A DNA stretch of 64,000 nt from Limnephilus marmoratus (GCA_917880885.1 OU862913.1:2480001-2544000), one strand, 5' to 3'. Counted from the stretch's first letter, positions 34,054 to 46,784 are shown. The notes: a model not told the origin generated them from the letters alone. A program made the numbers and translations.

Positions 34054-35763
34054 TATATATTAATGTTTGGTTTTGGGGTAGGTCAGGAAAACTCACTTTT
34101 TTTTTTAGCCCTCCGGGTACAGGCGAAAATCGACCACTCTGCCTGTCGAGTTTCACCGACCGCAGAGGTCGATTTGGCCGAGCAAGGCTTGTGGACCGGG
34201 ATTTCATTCAAACGGCCGTTCCAAAAAAACGCGTTTTGGTGATCCGATAATCGACTCTTTTCCCCCTCGATCCGCAAGACCTCACGGCGTATTGTCGCTT
34301 AAAAACGAAAAAGACGCTTACGCCCTTTCGATTTCCGTCGCCCGCCTCGACCCGCAGGCGATAATCGACCTCCGCTCCTCGAGTTTCGCCGACCGCAGAG
34401 ATCAATTTGGCCCGAAAGGGGGCACGGACGGCGTTCTCTGCGGGTCAGACCAGATTTCATATAAAAAAGATGACGCAGGGTCAACAGCGCTCCCAAACGG
34501 CGAAAACTACAATTAGATCTCTCACCGACGAAGAAATTCGACCTCAGTTATATTTCTCGCCGACAGGTTCACCCGTTAAAAAACGTCGAACCGTTTAGTA
34601 AAGAGATTTCCCATACAAAACTGATTTCACTAGGAATTTATTCCAATCAATTAAACGGCTATCTCTAAAATAACGTACAAAAAATGACATTTTAAAGGCC
34701 CTTTGCGGGAACTTAGATTGCGGCGAAAACAAACATTCTGCACGAAATGTTTTTGATTAAATAGAAGGTATACAAGTTTAAGAAACTTTTAAAATAAAAA
34801 CATGTGCAGCTTCCCATTTAAAATGTTACACTATATTGCATCAAATATTGAAATTTTTCTGACATTTTCTGAAATCGATCTATCATCAACAATGCATAAT
34901 TTTCCAGCCAGTTAATATAAACTCGAGGTAGGTACTGGCGTTAAAAATGTGAATGATTTAAATGCAGAAAATCGCGGTAGGTACCTACCGTTCTATTGAA
35001 TTATTGCTAATTCGCTAAGTATTTATTGAGAAAACGCGTAAGTAGGTACCTACACCACCATTATTTTTCTCGGTATGTACTAGGTAGGTACCGGCTTACG
35101 AGATTCTTTCCTATGTTAAATCGAAAATTAAAGATATGAAATGAAAAAAATCATCCAAGATGGTAATTTTTGAAATATGTAGGAACACGGAGGTTGCTTC
35201 TGGATAACCACTGTTGGAATGAATGTTATTTTTAAATTAGTAAAGTTCATTTTCACGTAATGTGCGGTTTTTATTTATTCAATTATCTTCAAAACTTATA
35301 ATATTTATTATTATTTATTTAAACTATTATTTCAAAACAGAAATAATTACGGAACTTGAATAGAATTTGAACAGAACTTTCACAGAACGTTAAAATTAAC
35401 TTGAAAAATTGAAGATTTTTAAATAAATTTTTTGAAAAACCCAGCCTAAATATATTTCATATGTTTTTTTTACGTATGTGCAGGTACCTCTACATAGAAT
35501 CTATGCAGGTACCTACATGCACATAACAACTCAAAATCTGATGATATTGCTTATGATTTTTTTGTAAATGTATAATAAAATTGCTTGAAGTGGAATGGTA
35601 TAATTTTTTTCAAAAATATTAAATTTACATACCGCTTTTTTTGTATTTTGTATTTTAATGATAATCATTCAACGTGGAATTGGTATCGCCGCCCCGGGAA
35701 CCATTCATTGGTTTCTATATACAATAGTGATCTCTGGCATCATGAAATTATGCATTGCTAAAC

Positions 35764-36190
35764 TTTTTTTTTACATTAGCTCCACACAGGAGGCACCGAG
35801 GAAAACAATTTCCCTAGGGGCCTATGTCATCTTTGAGGATGCTGTGTGGAGGGTTTTTTGAGGGAAAGAAAGGAGAAGAAGATATAAGAAGGAAAAGGGT
35901 ATGAGGGGTGGGTAGGAATCTGGGAGTCAGTGTGGCCAGGAGTAACGGACGTATGAATCTATTCCTCACACTGCGGTGCGAGGCGAAGGGTTGGGAGAAT
36001 CTGGCTGGAGAGATAAAAAGCCTCCCTCAATCAGTCTCCTCCGATCCAGCCCGCCATGCAGTGGTAGGTCAAACGTATCCGCCACCAAGACCTAGACAAA
36101 CCTCATCCCATGAACCCGGGCACCCCTGCTAAGTCATCAAACGTAGCGAACCACTTAGGTGACCTTTGACAGCGGTGTTGGTTCATCCGA
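35764..36190 (-). repeat. SINE-like family A, copy 9
   Basis: Full length, from T-run and TTAGCTCCACACAGGAGGC to TGTTGGTTCATCCGA. Lies inside Helitron unit 3. Confidence 0.85.
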
Positions 36191-36368
36191 TTGCGATGAG
36201 ACTTTTGGAATTTGATGTGTGCATTCCCGCGATGGTTTCTGAATACAATAATGATCAATCGGGATACAATAATGAACCGGGCGACCGAAGTAGGTGCACA
36301 TTTCTCGCTTTTTGAAAACTAAATGTACCGGGAATGAATTAATGAGGCGCGAGAGGGGGGGAGGAAAA

Positions 36369-36650
36369 AGCTCCACACAGGAGACCCTGAGGAAAATAAT
36401 TTCCCTCACGGTCATGTCATCTTTGGAGATGCTGGATGGAGGGTTTTTTAAGGCAAAGAAGGAGATGAGAGTTCTGAGAAGGAAAAGGGTTTAAGGGGTG
36501 GGTAGGAATCTGGGGTTCAGTGTGTCCTGGTCATCCGCCTCCAAGACCTAGACAAACCTCACCCCATAAATCCGGGCACCCCTACTAAATCACCAAACGT
36601 AGCGAACCACTTAGGGTGACCTACGGCATGAGTGTTGGTTATCCAATAAA
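36369..36650 (-). repeat. SINE-like family A, copy 10 (internal deletion)
   Basis: Lacks about 190 bp of the middle: GTGTGTCCTGG joins directly to CATCCGCCTCCAAGACC. The same deletion is in copies at 42,033, 44,827 and 51,051, so these four share one ancestor. Confidence 0.85.
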
Positions 36651-36691
36651 GGTCATCTTTGGGGATTTTTATTTCTACATAACATTATATA

Positions 36692-37130
36692 CAACGGTTA
36701 CCCGGCATGCGTTGCAAGATCACTGTAACCTCGGGGTCAACTTAACTGTAACGGTTCCATTCCAAGTTCCGGGAAACTACATTATAATGCAAGCGCCTTG
36801 CAAACGTCTGCACTATATTATAACATTATATACAACGGGTTCCCGGCATGCGTTGCAAGGTCACTGTAACCTCGGGGTCAACTTAACTGTAATGGTTCCA
36901 TCCCCATTCCCGGGAAATAACATTTTAAAGCAAGTGCCTGCAATATATAAAATGATATACAACGGTTGCTCGGCATGCGTTGCAAGGTCACTGTAACCTC
37001 ATGGTCAACTTAACTGTAATGGTTCTATTCAAATTCCTGGGAAATTACATTTTAATGCAAGCGCTGCACTACATAACATTATATACAACGGGTACACGGC
37101 ATGCGTTGCAAGGTCACTGTAACTTCAGGT
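36692..37130 (+). repeat. Minisatellite array 3, four monomers
   Basis: Monomers at about 36,695, 36,834, 36,962 and 37,089. The first is the longer type, with GCGCCTTGCAAACGTCTGC in place of GCGCCTGC. Confidence 0.9.
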
Positions 37131-38800
37131 TTCTTCATATATTTAATTTAACACACACTCCTCCTCGCTTCATCCACGTTCACACGCAAATCGCATAATT
37201 TTTAACCCGTTAGTTGCATTTTTGCAACGGGCCCCGCTAGTATATATTAATGTTCAGTTTTGGGGTAGGTCAGGGAAAAGCTCACTTTTTCCGCTCACGC
37301 CATTGGTCGAAAAAACTCACTTTTGAATTCAGGGGAAAAGCGACCAAACCGCCTCTCTTTTTCACCCCCAAACTGCCCCCTCTTTTTCACCCACCTCAAG
37401 GGTCACTTTAGCTTGAAGCCGTCTTAAATATCTGGCAAGCCAAATTGACCTCTAAGCTCATCCGACTGGGTGAAACCTCAAGGGTCACTTTCGCGAGCCA
37501 GGAAAAAAGTCGCTGGCACGCCAAAATGATCTCAAAGCTCATCCGATTTCGAACGCACCGCGGTTCACATTCCCTCGAAGCGGATTCAGTGAACGTATCT
37601 CTTTCTATCTGTGGGTGATTGTTGAGATAAAAAATTCAGCGCACGTTTCGGTACTTTGACTCTGCGACAAAAATAAAGCGTTTTTTGGCCTACAAAATTA
37701 AGAGAAAAAAACTGGCGGTGAGAACTAGAACTCTATAAAGTCACTCGATTCGGCTCTGTTACACTTCCCCGCCGACAGGTTCGCATTAAAAACCGAAAGA
37801 TGTCTTTTTCCATTAGTTTCAATGCAAATTAAAATGCTAAGAATATCGAGTCAGGTCAGGATTAACCCATCTCTTTTCGCATGCTCGCGAATGCTGAGAT
37901 AGATATAATATAGATTTGAAATGTCAGTTTATGCTATCGAAACGGACCTCTCAGCGGTTTCGGTTGGGGAATACGGAATTGCGGCCCAGAAAACGATTTC
38001 AGCTTTGATATTTTTAAAAAATATAATAGAGTATAGGAATACGCAAGTTTTGATAGCAATATTATATAAGCATCTCTTATAAAATATGTCAGTAGAAGCT
38101 GACAAACATCACACATTTCCTGAAAAATTCATGTCGAAAATGCGTTCTCAAATTATCCGAGAGGGTTGAATTACTGGCCATATGAAAAAAATGCAATTTA
38201 TAACGGGGCAGGTACCTACCGTTAAATCGAAAGAAAAGTAACAAAATACGTAATGTTGACGCAAATTTTATTGAGAACACGCGTAGGTACCTACTGCAAA
38301 ATTATTTTTCTCGGAGTTTACCAGGTAGGTACCTACCGGCTTAGGAACAGTATTCTTTCATTTAAATATTTGATGATATGAAAATAAATAAATCACTCAA
38401 GATTTTGAATCTATGTAGGTACCTACCTGCACATACGAGTAGTTACTCGGAATAATCTGATAATTTTGCTAATGTATTTTTTTTGTAAATGTAGAACGAA
38501 ATTGCTTGAAGTTGAACGGGATAATTATTATGAAAAATATTAAATTAACATACCCCTTTGTTTTGTGTTTTGCATTTTAATGATAATCATTGAACGTGAG
38601 ATTGGTACCGCTGCCCCGGGAACCATTCATTGATTTCTATATACAATAGTGAGCTCTAGCATCCCAAGTCCCGGGAAACTACATTATAATGCAAGCGCCT
38701 TGCAAATATTATAACATTATATACAACGGGTACCCGGCATGCGTTGCAAGGTCACTGCAATCTCAGAGTTAACTCAGGATGAAATTATACAGTGCTAAAC

Positions 38801-39134
38801 TTTTTTTACATTAGCTCCACACAGGAGGCTCCAAGGAAAATAATTTCCCTAGGGGCCTATGTCATCTTTGAGGATGCTGTGTGGAGGGTTTTTTAAGGAA
38901 AAGGAGGGAGAAGAAGATATGGGAAGGAAAAGGGTATGAGGGATGGGTAGGAATCTGGGGTCAGTGTGGCCAGGAGTAACGGACGTATGAATCTATTCCT
39001 CACACTGCGGTGCAAGGCAAAGGGTTGGGAGAATCTGGCTGGAGAGGTGAAAATCCTCCCTAAATCAGTATCCTCCGATCCAGCCCGCCACGCAGTGGTT
39101 GGGCAAACGTATCCGCCACTAAGACCTAGACAAA
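38801..39134 (-). repeat. SINE-like family A, copy 11
   Basis: T-run and TTAGCTCCACACAGGAGGC at the left; 5' end lost at CAAATACATACAG. Close to the copy at 46,903, which ends at a similar point. Confidence 0.85.
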
Positions 39135-39206
39135 TACATACAGTTTCAGACAATAGTGAGCTTTAGCATCACGAAATTACGCGAGAAAAGGCCCGTTCTG
39201 AATCCT

Positions 39207-39420
39207 AGGGGCCTGTGTCATCTTTGAGGTTGCTGAGGGGTGGGTTTTTTAAGGGAAAGGAAGGAGAAGAATATATGGGAAGGAAAAAGGTATGAGGGGT
39301 GTTTAGGAATCTGGGAGACAGTGTGGCCAGGAGTGACGGACGTATGAATCTATTCCTCACACTGCGGTGCAAGGCGAAGGGTTGGGAGAATCTGGCTGGA
39401 GAGGTCAAAAGCCTTCCAAT
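39207..39420 (-). repeat. SINE-like family A, copy 12 (fragment)
   Basis: Internal fragment beginning CCTAGGGGCCTGTGTCATC, without the poly-A end. It has the same ends as the fragment at 47,316-47,518, so both come from one duplicated block. Confidence 0.8.
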
Positions 39421-39519
39421 AATTATGGTAACAAGGGAAAGGATAAGAGGGAGATATAAGTTAGTGACGTATTTTATATTGTTAATGGACTTTTTGTCCG
39501 TAAATAAATAAATTATATA

Positions 39520-39950
39520 CAGCGGGTACCCGGCATGCGTTGCTAGGCCACTTGAACCTCGGGGTCCATTAAACTGTAATGGTTCCATCCCAAATCTCGG
39601 AAAACAATATTATAATGCAAGCGCCTGTACAATATAACATTACATACAACGGGTACCTGGCATGCGTTGCAAGGTCACTGTAACCTCGGGGTCAACTTAA
39701 CTGTAATGGTTCCATCCCAAAGCCCGGGAAATAACATTTTAAAGCAAGTGCCTGCAATATGTATATAACATGATATACAACGGTTACTCGGCATGCGTTG
39801 CAAGGTCACTGTAACCTCGGGGTCAACTTAACTGTAATGGTTCCATTCCAATTCCTGGGAAATTACATTTTAATGCAAGCGCTGCACTACATAACATTAT
39901 ATACAACGGGTACCCGGCATGCGTTGCAAGGTCACTGTAACCTCAGGTTT
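39520..39950 (+). repeat. Minisatellite array 4, four monomers
   Basis: Short-type monomers, the last leading into the shared tail TTTCTTCATGTATTTAATTT before the hairpin. Confidence 0.9.
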
Positions 39951-40707
39951 CTTCATGTATTTAATTTTAATCTCGCTTCATCCACGTTCACACGTCAAAT
40001 CGCATAGTGTTTAAACCCGTCAGTTGCTTCTGCAACGGGCCCCGCTAGTATATATATTAATGTTCAGTTTTGGGGTAGGTCAGGGAAAGCTCACTTTTTC
40101 CGCTCACGCCATTGGTCGGGAAAACTCACTTTTTCCGCTCACGCCATTGGTCGAAAAAACTCACTTTCGATTTGAGGGGAAAAGCTACCACTTTGCCCCT
40201 CGGGTGGGTGAAACCTCACGGGTCACTTTGGCTTGCAAAAATTGGGAAAAATTTGGCAAGCCAAATTGATCTCTAAGCTCATCCGATTTCAAAGGCCCCA
40301 CGGTTCACTCTTCTTCGAAGCGAATTCATTGTATCTATCTCTTTTCAAATGCCCGGAAAAGTTGAGAAAGATATATCGAAAATCTCCCATACAAAACTGA
40401 TTTTTGTTAGAAATTTATTCCAATTAATTAAACGGCGATCTCGGAAATAACGTTGAAAAAATGACATTTTAAAGGCCCTTTGCGGGGTGATAAAATACAA
40501 CGAAAAAAAAACATCTTGCGAGACATGTTTTTTAATAATCATAAATTATACAAGATTTAGAAACTTTTAAAACAAAAACATGTGTAGCTTCCCATTTAAA
40601 ATGTTTCACAATATCGCGTCAAACTTTGCAATTATATCTGACATTTGCGAAAAATCCAACAACATCGAAAATGCACATCGTTCTCAGCCTGTTAAATCGG
40701 TAGATAT

Positions 40708-40911
40708 TTGAAATGTTTATTTATTTTCTTCAACCTTGCAATACTGAACATGGAACACTATCCAAAACCACCTGAGGTTTTCAGTCAGGCCATGACACCG
40801 TTGGCTGACGTAATTTGTATGGGAAATGTTCTTAAACCAGCGCAGGTGTTCGATTTTCAGGCTTTGCTTGAGGTGGTTATGACAACTTTTATCGGTTGTC
40901 TTGCCATATAG
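40708..40911 (+). pseudogene. Possible captured gene fragment, copy 1
   Basis: A 67-codon frame (MKCLFIFFNLAILNMEHYPK at the start, then KPPEVFSQAMTPLADVI and VVMTTFIGCLAI) less AT-rich than its flanks. The segment is absent from unit 3, which otherwise aligns around it. Helitrons are known to capture host gene pieces. I recognise no family; the ends may be exon or capture borders. It is unlikely to be a working gene. Confidence 0.3.
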
Positions 40912-40989
40912 ATAAAATATTGTTTTAGAATATTTTGATGAACTAGGTAGGTACCCTGAAAATTACATAAACGGATAAATAATTATCCA

Positions 40990-41690
40990 CGGGTATCATC
41001 TATAAATTATAGCTCATGAACGACTGGTCCAAATTGGATAATTCTTTTTGAGTTGGTTTCGTTATTGTTCGGGCAAGGTTTGTATAAGACGACTGATGAG
41101 CTCTGGAATAATAAAATTTGTTTAAAATGAATCGCCGAAATCTATAAATGCGCATAGCTTCCGAGCGAATGCACCAAATTGAATAATTCTTTCGTTGTTG
41201 TATTTGTTATTACTGGGACAAGTTTTGAATAAAATTACTGGTGAGCTCTGGCATAACGAAATTTGTTTAAAAATGATTCGCCGAAATGTAAGGACGCTCA
41301 TAACTTCAGAACGACTGCACGTAATTGAATAATTTTTTTTTTGTTGCGTTCCTTATTGTTCGGATAAAGTTTGTATAAAACTACTGGTGAGCTCTGGCAT
41401 TATGAAATTTGCATACAAATGAATCCCGGAAATGTATGTACGCGCATAACTTCCGAAAGACTGCACCAAATTGAATAATTCTTTTTTTGTTGTCTTCGAC
41501 ACTGTTAGGACAATGTTTTGTATAAAACTACTGGTGAGCTCTGGCATTATGAAATTTGCATAAAAATGAATCGTCGAAATGTATGTACGCGTATAACTTC
41601 CGAAAGACTGCACCAAATTGAATAATTCTTTTTTTGTTATATTTGTTTATTGGCTGGTGAGCTCTGGCATTACGAAATTTGAATAAAAAT
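40990..41690 (+). repeat. Degenerate tandem block with Helitron 5'-end homology
   Basis: Repeats of about 120-155 bp, each with GGTGAGCTCTGGCAT, ATGAATCGCCGAAATGTA and ACTTCCGAAAGACTGCACC. The same block occurs once next to the 5' TC end of the complete Helitron at 55,638, on the other strand. So a Helitron 5' region seems to have multiplied here. Confidence 0.7.
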
Positions 41691-41744
41691 ATTTCAATAG
41701 GTGGCACGCGAGCTGTTTGAAAACTAAATGTAACGGCAATGAAA

Positions 41745-41865
41745 TAATGAGCGCGGGAGGGGGGGAAAAAAAACCACGGAGGGGGGAGGGTAACCTGGGA
41801 AGGCGGAGGGGAACCCGTGAGGGGGTTTTTCGGGATGGAGGAAGGGGGGGGGGGGGGGGTAGAGT
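41745..41865 (+). repeat. G-rich low-complexity tract
   Basis: Many G-runs, including one of about 17 G near 41,845, with quadruplex potential. Copied at 50,768-50,876 and, as C-rich DNA, at 55,240-55,395. Confidence 0.8.
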
Positions 41866-42032
41866 ACGCTATGAAAGAATATTTTTTCTGTTTTTTTTTT
41901 TACTCGAATAAAACAAAATTTTAAAAGTATAAATACCAGGAGTGCAGAACTAAGCAAGGGAAAATATATTACGAACATGCTTTTTTTCAAATATTTCTGG
42001 CTTTTTGGGAAAGGTGAATTTATATGCATTTA

Positions 42033-42331
42033 ATTTTTTTTTTACATGGCTCCGCACAGGAGGCCGTGGGGAAAATAATTTCCCTCAGGTCCTATGTCAT
42101 CTTTGGGGATGCTGTGTGGAGGATTTTTTTTAGGAAAGGAAGGAGATGAGAGTTTTGGAAAGGAAAAGGGTTTAAGGGGTGGGTAGGAATCTGGGGTTCA
42201 GTGTGTCCTGGGCATCCGCCTCCAAGACCTAGACAGACCTCACCCCATGAACCCGGGCACCCCTACTAAATCACCAAACGTAGCGAACCACTTGAGGTGA
42301 CCTATGGCAGAGGTGTTGGTTATCCAATAAA
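42033..42331 (-). repeat. SINE-like family A, copy 13 (internal deletion)
   Basis: T-run and ACATGGCTCCGCACAGGAGG at the left, GTTGGTTATCCAATAAA at the right. Same 190-bp deletion as copy 10. Confidence 0.85.
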
Positions 42332-42369
42332 GGTCAACTTTGGGGATTTGTATTTCTACATGACATTAT

Positions 42370-43000
42370 ATACAACGGGTACCCGGCATGCGTTGCAACA
42401 ACAGTGTAACCTCGGGGTCAACTTAACTGTAATGGTTCCATTCCAAGTTCCGGGAAACTACATTAAAAATCAAGCGCCTTGCAAACGCATGCAATGTATT
42501 ATAACATTATATACAACGGGTACCCGGCATGCGTTGCAACATCACTGTAATCTCGGGGTCAACTTAACTGTAATGGTTCCATTCCAAGTTCCGGGAAACT
42601 ACATAATAATGTAAGCGCCTTGCAAACGCCTGCTTTATATTATAACATTATATACAAAGGGTACCCGGCATGCGTTGCAAGATCGCTGTAACCTCGGGGT
42701 CAACTTAACTGTAATGGTTCCATTCTAAGTTCCGAGAAACTACATTATAATACAAGCGCCTTGCAAACGCCTGCTTTATATTAAAACATTATATACAAAG
42801 GGTTCCCGGCATGCGTTGCAAAATCACTGTAACCTCGGGGTCAACTTAACTGTATTCCATTCCAACATAACTGTAATGGTTCCATTCCAAGTTCAGGGAA
42901 ACTACATTATTATGCAAGCACCTTGCAAATACCTGCACTATATTATAACATTATATACAAGGGTACCCGGCATGCGTTGCAAGGTCACTGTAACCTCAGG
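42370..43000 (+). repeat. Minisatellite array 5, five long-type monomers
   Basis: Monomers at about 42,376, 42,518, 42,659, 42,801 and 42,959, mostly 141-142 bp, with GCGCCTTGCAAACGC in place of the shorter GCGCCTGC. A 141-bp period keeps reading frames open by chance. Confidence 0.9.
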
Positions 43001-43768
43001 TTTCTTCATATATTTAATTTAACACACACTCCTCCTCGCTTCATCCACGTTCACACGCAAATCGCATAATTTTTTAACCCGTTAGTTGCATTTTTGCAAC
43101 GGGCCCCGCTAGTATATATTAATGTTCAGTTTTGGGGTAGGTCAGGGAAAGCTCACTTTTTCCGCTCACGCCATTGGTCGGGAAAACTCACTTTTTCCGC
43201 TCACGCCATTGGTCGAAAAAACTCACTTTCGATTTGAGGGGAAAAGCTACCACTTTGCCCCTCGGGTGGGTGAAACCTCACGGGTCACTTTGGCTTGCAA
43301 AAATTGGGAAAAATTTGGCAAGCCAAATTGATCTCTAAGCTCATCCGATTTCAAAGGCCCCACGGTTCACTCTTCTTCGAAGCGAATTCATTGTATCTAT
43401 CTCTTTTCAAATGCCCGGAAAAGTTGAGAAAGATATATCGAAAATCTCCCATACAAAACTGATTTTTGTTAGAAATTTATTCCAATTAATTAAACGGCGA
43501 TCTCGGAAATAACGTTGAAAAAATGACATTTTAAAGGCCCTTTGCGGGGTGATAAAATACAACGAAAAAAAACATTTTGCGAGACATGTTTCTTAATAAT
43601 CATAAATTATACAAGATTTAGAAACTTTTAAAACAAAAACATGTGCAGCTTCCCATTTAAAATGTTTCACAATATCGCGTCAAACTTTGCAATTATATCT
43701 GACATTTGCGAAAAATCCAACAACATCGAAAATGCACATCGTTCTCAGCCTGTTAAATAGGTCGATAT

Positions 43769-43972
43769 TTGAAATGTTTATTTATTTTCTTCAACCTTGC
43801 AATACTGAACATGGAACACTATCCAAAACCACCTGAGGTTTTCAGTCAGGCCATGACACCGTTGGCTGACGTAATTTGTATGGGAAATGTTCTTAAACCA
43901 GCGCAGGTGTTCGATTTTCAGGCTTTGCTTGAGGTGGTTATGACAACTTTTATCGGTTGTCTTGCCATATAG
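43769..43972 (+). pseudogene. Possible captured gene fragment, copy 2
   Basis: Encodes exactly the same 67 residues as 40,708-40,911, 3,061 bp earlier. The identity reflects recent duplication of the unit and is not by itself evidence of selection. Confidence 0.3.
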
Positions 43973-44826
43973 ATAAAATATTGTTTTAGAATATTTTGAT
44001 GAACTAGGTAGGTACCCTGAAAATTACATAAACGGATAAATAATTATCCACGGGTATCATCTATAAATTATAGCTCATGAACGACTGGTCCAAATTGGAT
44101 AATTCTTTTTGAGTTGGTTTCGTTATTGTTCGGGCAAGGTTTGTATAAGACGACTGATGAGCTCTGGAATAATAAAATTTGTTTAAAATGAATCGCCGAA
44201 ATCTATAAATGCCCATAGCTTCCGAACGAATGCACAAAATTGAATAATTCTTTCGTTGTTGTATTTGTTATTACTAGGACAAGTTTTGAATAAAATTACT
44301 GGTGAGCTCTGGCATAACGAAATTTGTTTAAAAATGATTCGCCGAAATGTAAGTACGCTCATAACATCAGAACGACTGCACGCAATTGAATAATTCTTTT
44401 TTTGTTGCGTTCCTTATTGTTAGGACAAAGATTGTATACAACTACTGGTAAGCTCTGGCATTTTGAAATATGTTTAAAAATTAATCGATGAAATGTAAGA
44501 ACGCGCATAACTTCGGAACGACTGCACCTAATTGGGTAATTATTTTTTTGTTGTTATCGTTATTGTAAGGACAAGTTTTGAATAAAACTACTGGTGAGCT
44601 CTGGCATTATGAAATTTGCATAAAAATGAATCGTCGAAATGTATGTACGCGTATAACTTCCGAAAGACTGCACCAAATTGAATAATTCTTTTTTTGATAT
44701 GTTTGTTTATTGGCTGGTGAGCTTTGGCATTACGAAATTTGCATAAAAATATTTCAATAGGTGGCACGCGAGCTGTTTGAAAACTAAATGTAACGGCAAT
44801 GAAAGGTGAATTTATATGCATTTAAT

Positions 44827-45114
44827 TATTTTTTTACATGAGCTCAACACAGGAGACCCTGAGGAAAATAATTTCCCTCAGGGTCATGTCATCTTTGGAG
44901 ATGCTGGGTGAAGGGTTTTTTAAGGCAAAGAAGGAGATGAGAGTTCTGGGAAGGAAAAGGGTTTAAGGGGTGGGTAGGGGTCTGGGGTTCAGTGTGTCCT
45001 GGTCATCCGCATCCAAGACCTAGACAAACCTCACCCCATGAACCCTACTAAATCACCAAACGTAGCGAACCACTTGGAGTGACCTACGGCATAGGTGTTG
45101 GTTATCCAATAAAG
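44827..45114 (-). repeat. SINE-like family A, copy 14 (internal deletion)
   Basis: T-run, GAGCTCAACACAGGAGACC, and GTGTCCTGG joined to CATCCGCATCCAAG. It also lacks CGGGCACC after AACCCTA... . Same lineage as copies 10, 13 and 20. Confidence 0.85.
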
Positions 45115-45149
45115 GTCAACTTTGGGGATTTGTATTTCTACATAACATT

Positions 45150-45335
45150 ATAAACAACGGGTACCCGGCATGCGTTGCAACATCACTGTAACCTCGGGGT
45201 CAACTTAACTGTAATGGTTCCATTCCAAGTTCCGGGAAACTACATTAAAATGCAAGCGCCATGCAAAAGCATGCAATGTATTATAAAATTATATACAAAG
45301 GGTACCCGGCATGCATTACAAGGTCACTGCAACCT
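45150..45335 (+). repeat. Minisatellite array 6, two monomers
   Basis: Two monomers, the second degraded (GGTACCCGGCATGCATTAC), running into a SINE-like copy. Confidence 0.85.
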
Positions 45336-45372
45336 CAGGTAGAACTCAGGATGAAATTATGCAGTGTTAAAC

Positions 45373-45955
45373 TTTTTTTTTTACATTAGCCCCACACAGG
45401 AGGCTCCAAGGAAAACAATTTCCCTAGGGGCCTATGTCATCTTTGAGGATGCTGTGCGGAGGGTTTTTAAGGGAAAGGAAGGAGAAGAAGATATGGGAAG
45501 GAAAAGGATATGAGGGGTGTTAAGTAATCTGGGGGCCAGTGTGGCCAGGAGTGACGGACCTGTGAATCTATTCCTCACACTGCGGTGCAAGGCGAAGGGT
45601 TGGGAGAATCTGGGTGGAGAGGTCGAAATCCTCCCTTAATCAGTCTCCTCCAATCCAACCCGCCACGCAGTGCTATGTCATCTTTGAGGATGCTGTGCGG
45701 AGGGTTTTTTAAGGGAAATGGTAGAGAAGAAGATATGGGAAGGAAAAAGGTATGAGGGGTGGGTAGGAATCTGGGGGTCAGTGTGGCCAGGAGTGACGGA
45801 CGTATGAATCTATTCCTCACACTGCGGTGCAAGGCGAGGGGTTGGGAAAATCTGGGTGGAGAGGTCAAAATCCTTCCTTAATCAGTCTCCTCCGATCCAA
45901 CCCGCCACGCAGTGGTTGGGCAAACGTATCCTCCACCAAGACCTAGACAAATACA
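45373..45955 (-). repeat. SINE-like family A, copies 15a and 15b
   Basis: A copy with its T-run end (45,373-45,672) is followed at CACGCAGTG by a second partial copy starting CTATGTCATCTTTGAGG (45,674-45,955). The join falls inside the element, as expected from unequal exchange between copies. Confidence 0.85.
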
Positions 45956-46046
45956 TTTTTTTCAAGACCTAGACAAATACATACAGTTTCTGAATACAAT
46001 AATGATCTCTGGCATCACGAAATTACGCGAGTAAAGGCCCGTTCTG

Positions 46047-46261
46047 AATCCTAGGGGCCTATGTCATCTTGAGGATGCTGTGCGGAGGGTTTTTCAAGGG
46101 AAAGGATGGAGAAGAAGATGTGGGAAGGAAAAAGGTATAAGGGGTGGGTAGGAATCTGGGGGTCAGTGTGGCCAGGAGTGACGGATGTATGAATCTATTC
46201 CTCACACTGCGGTGCAAGGCGAAGGGTTGGGAGAATCTGGCTGGAGAGGTCAGAAGCCTCT
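46047..46261 (-). repeat. SINE-like family A, copy 16 (fragment)
   Basis: Begins CCTAGGGGCCTATGTCATC without the poly-A end and stops after GAGGTCAGAAGCCTC. Confidence 0.8.
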
Positions 46262-46353
46262 TAGAATTTGAACAGAACTTTCACAGAACGTAAAAAGTAA
46301 CTTGAAAAAATGGAAGGTTTTTAACCTTTTTTTTACAACTCAACAGTGTTAAA

Positions 46354-46784
46354 CTTTTTTTTACATTAGCTCCACACAGGAGGCTCCAAGGAAAACAATT
46401 TCCCTAGGGGCCTACGTCATCTTTGAGGATGCTGTGCGGAGGGTTTTTTAAGGGAAAGGAAGGAGAAGAAGATATGGGAAGGAAAAGGGTATGAGAGGTG
46501 GGTAGGAATCTGGGGGTCAGTGTGGCCAGGAGTAACGGACTTATGAATCTATTCCTCACACTGCGGTGCATGGCAAAGGATTGGGAGAATCTGGCTGGAG
46601 AGGTCGAGATCCCCCCTCAATCAGTCTCCTCCGATCCAGTCTGCCACTCAGTGGTTGGTCAAACGTGTCCGCTTCCAAGACCTAGACACACCTCACTCCA
46701 TGAACCCGGGCACCCCTACTAAATCACCAAACGTAGCGAACCACTTGGGGTGACCTACAGCAGAGGTGTTGGTTATCCAATAAA
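46354..46784 (-). repeat. SINE-like family A, copy 17 (full length)
   Basis: Complete from T-run and TTAGCTCCACACAGGAGGC to GTTGGTTATCCAATAA. A single minisatellite monomer follows at about 46,832. Confidence 0.9.

Larger units (their letters stand above)
34054..37240 (+). mobile_element. Helitron array unit 3
   Basis: A diverged leader, GC-rich at 34,100-34,600 (TTTCACCGACCGCAGAGG twice), an AT-rich body with many GGTACC motifs, two SINE-like family A copies (35,764 and 36,369), four minisatellite monomers, then a hairpin of the TTAG/long-loop type and CTAG. Short open frames in the GC-rich leader do not resemble any gene. Confidence 0.7.
37241..40048 (+). mobile_element. Helitron array unit 4
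   Basis: Leader TATATATTAATGTTCAGTTT with CTCACTTTTTCCGCTCACGC, an AT-rich body, a single monomer at 38,728, SINE-like copies at 38,801 and 39,207, four monomers at 39,520-39,950, hairpin and CTAG. Confidence 0.7.
40049..43112 (+). mobile_element. Helitron array unit 5
   Basis: Leader, an AT-rich body containing a 67-codon frame (40,708-40,911), five to six degenerate repeats of a block with GGTGAGCTCTGGCATTATG (40,990-41,690), a G-rich tract (41,745-41,865), a SINE-like copy, five long-type monomers, hairpin and CTAG. From about 40,073 to 41,400 it is almost identical to unit 6. Confidence 0.75.

Noticed and set aside
34292..34598. Short GC-rich frames in Helitron unit 3
   Set aside because: Several overlapping frames on both strands without motifs; explained by composition.
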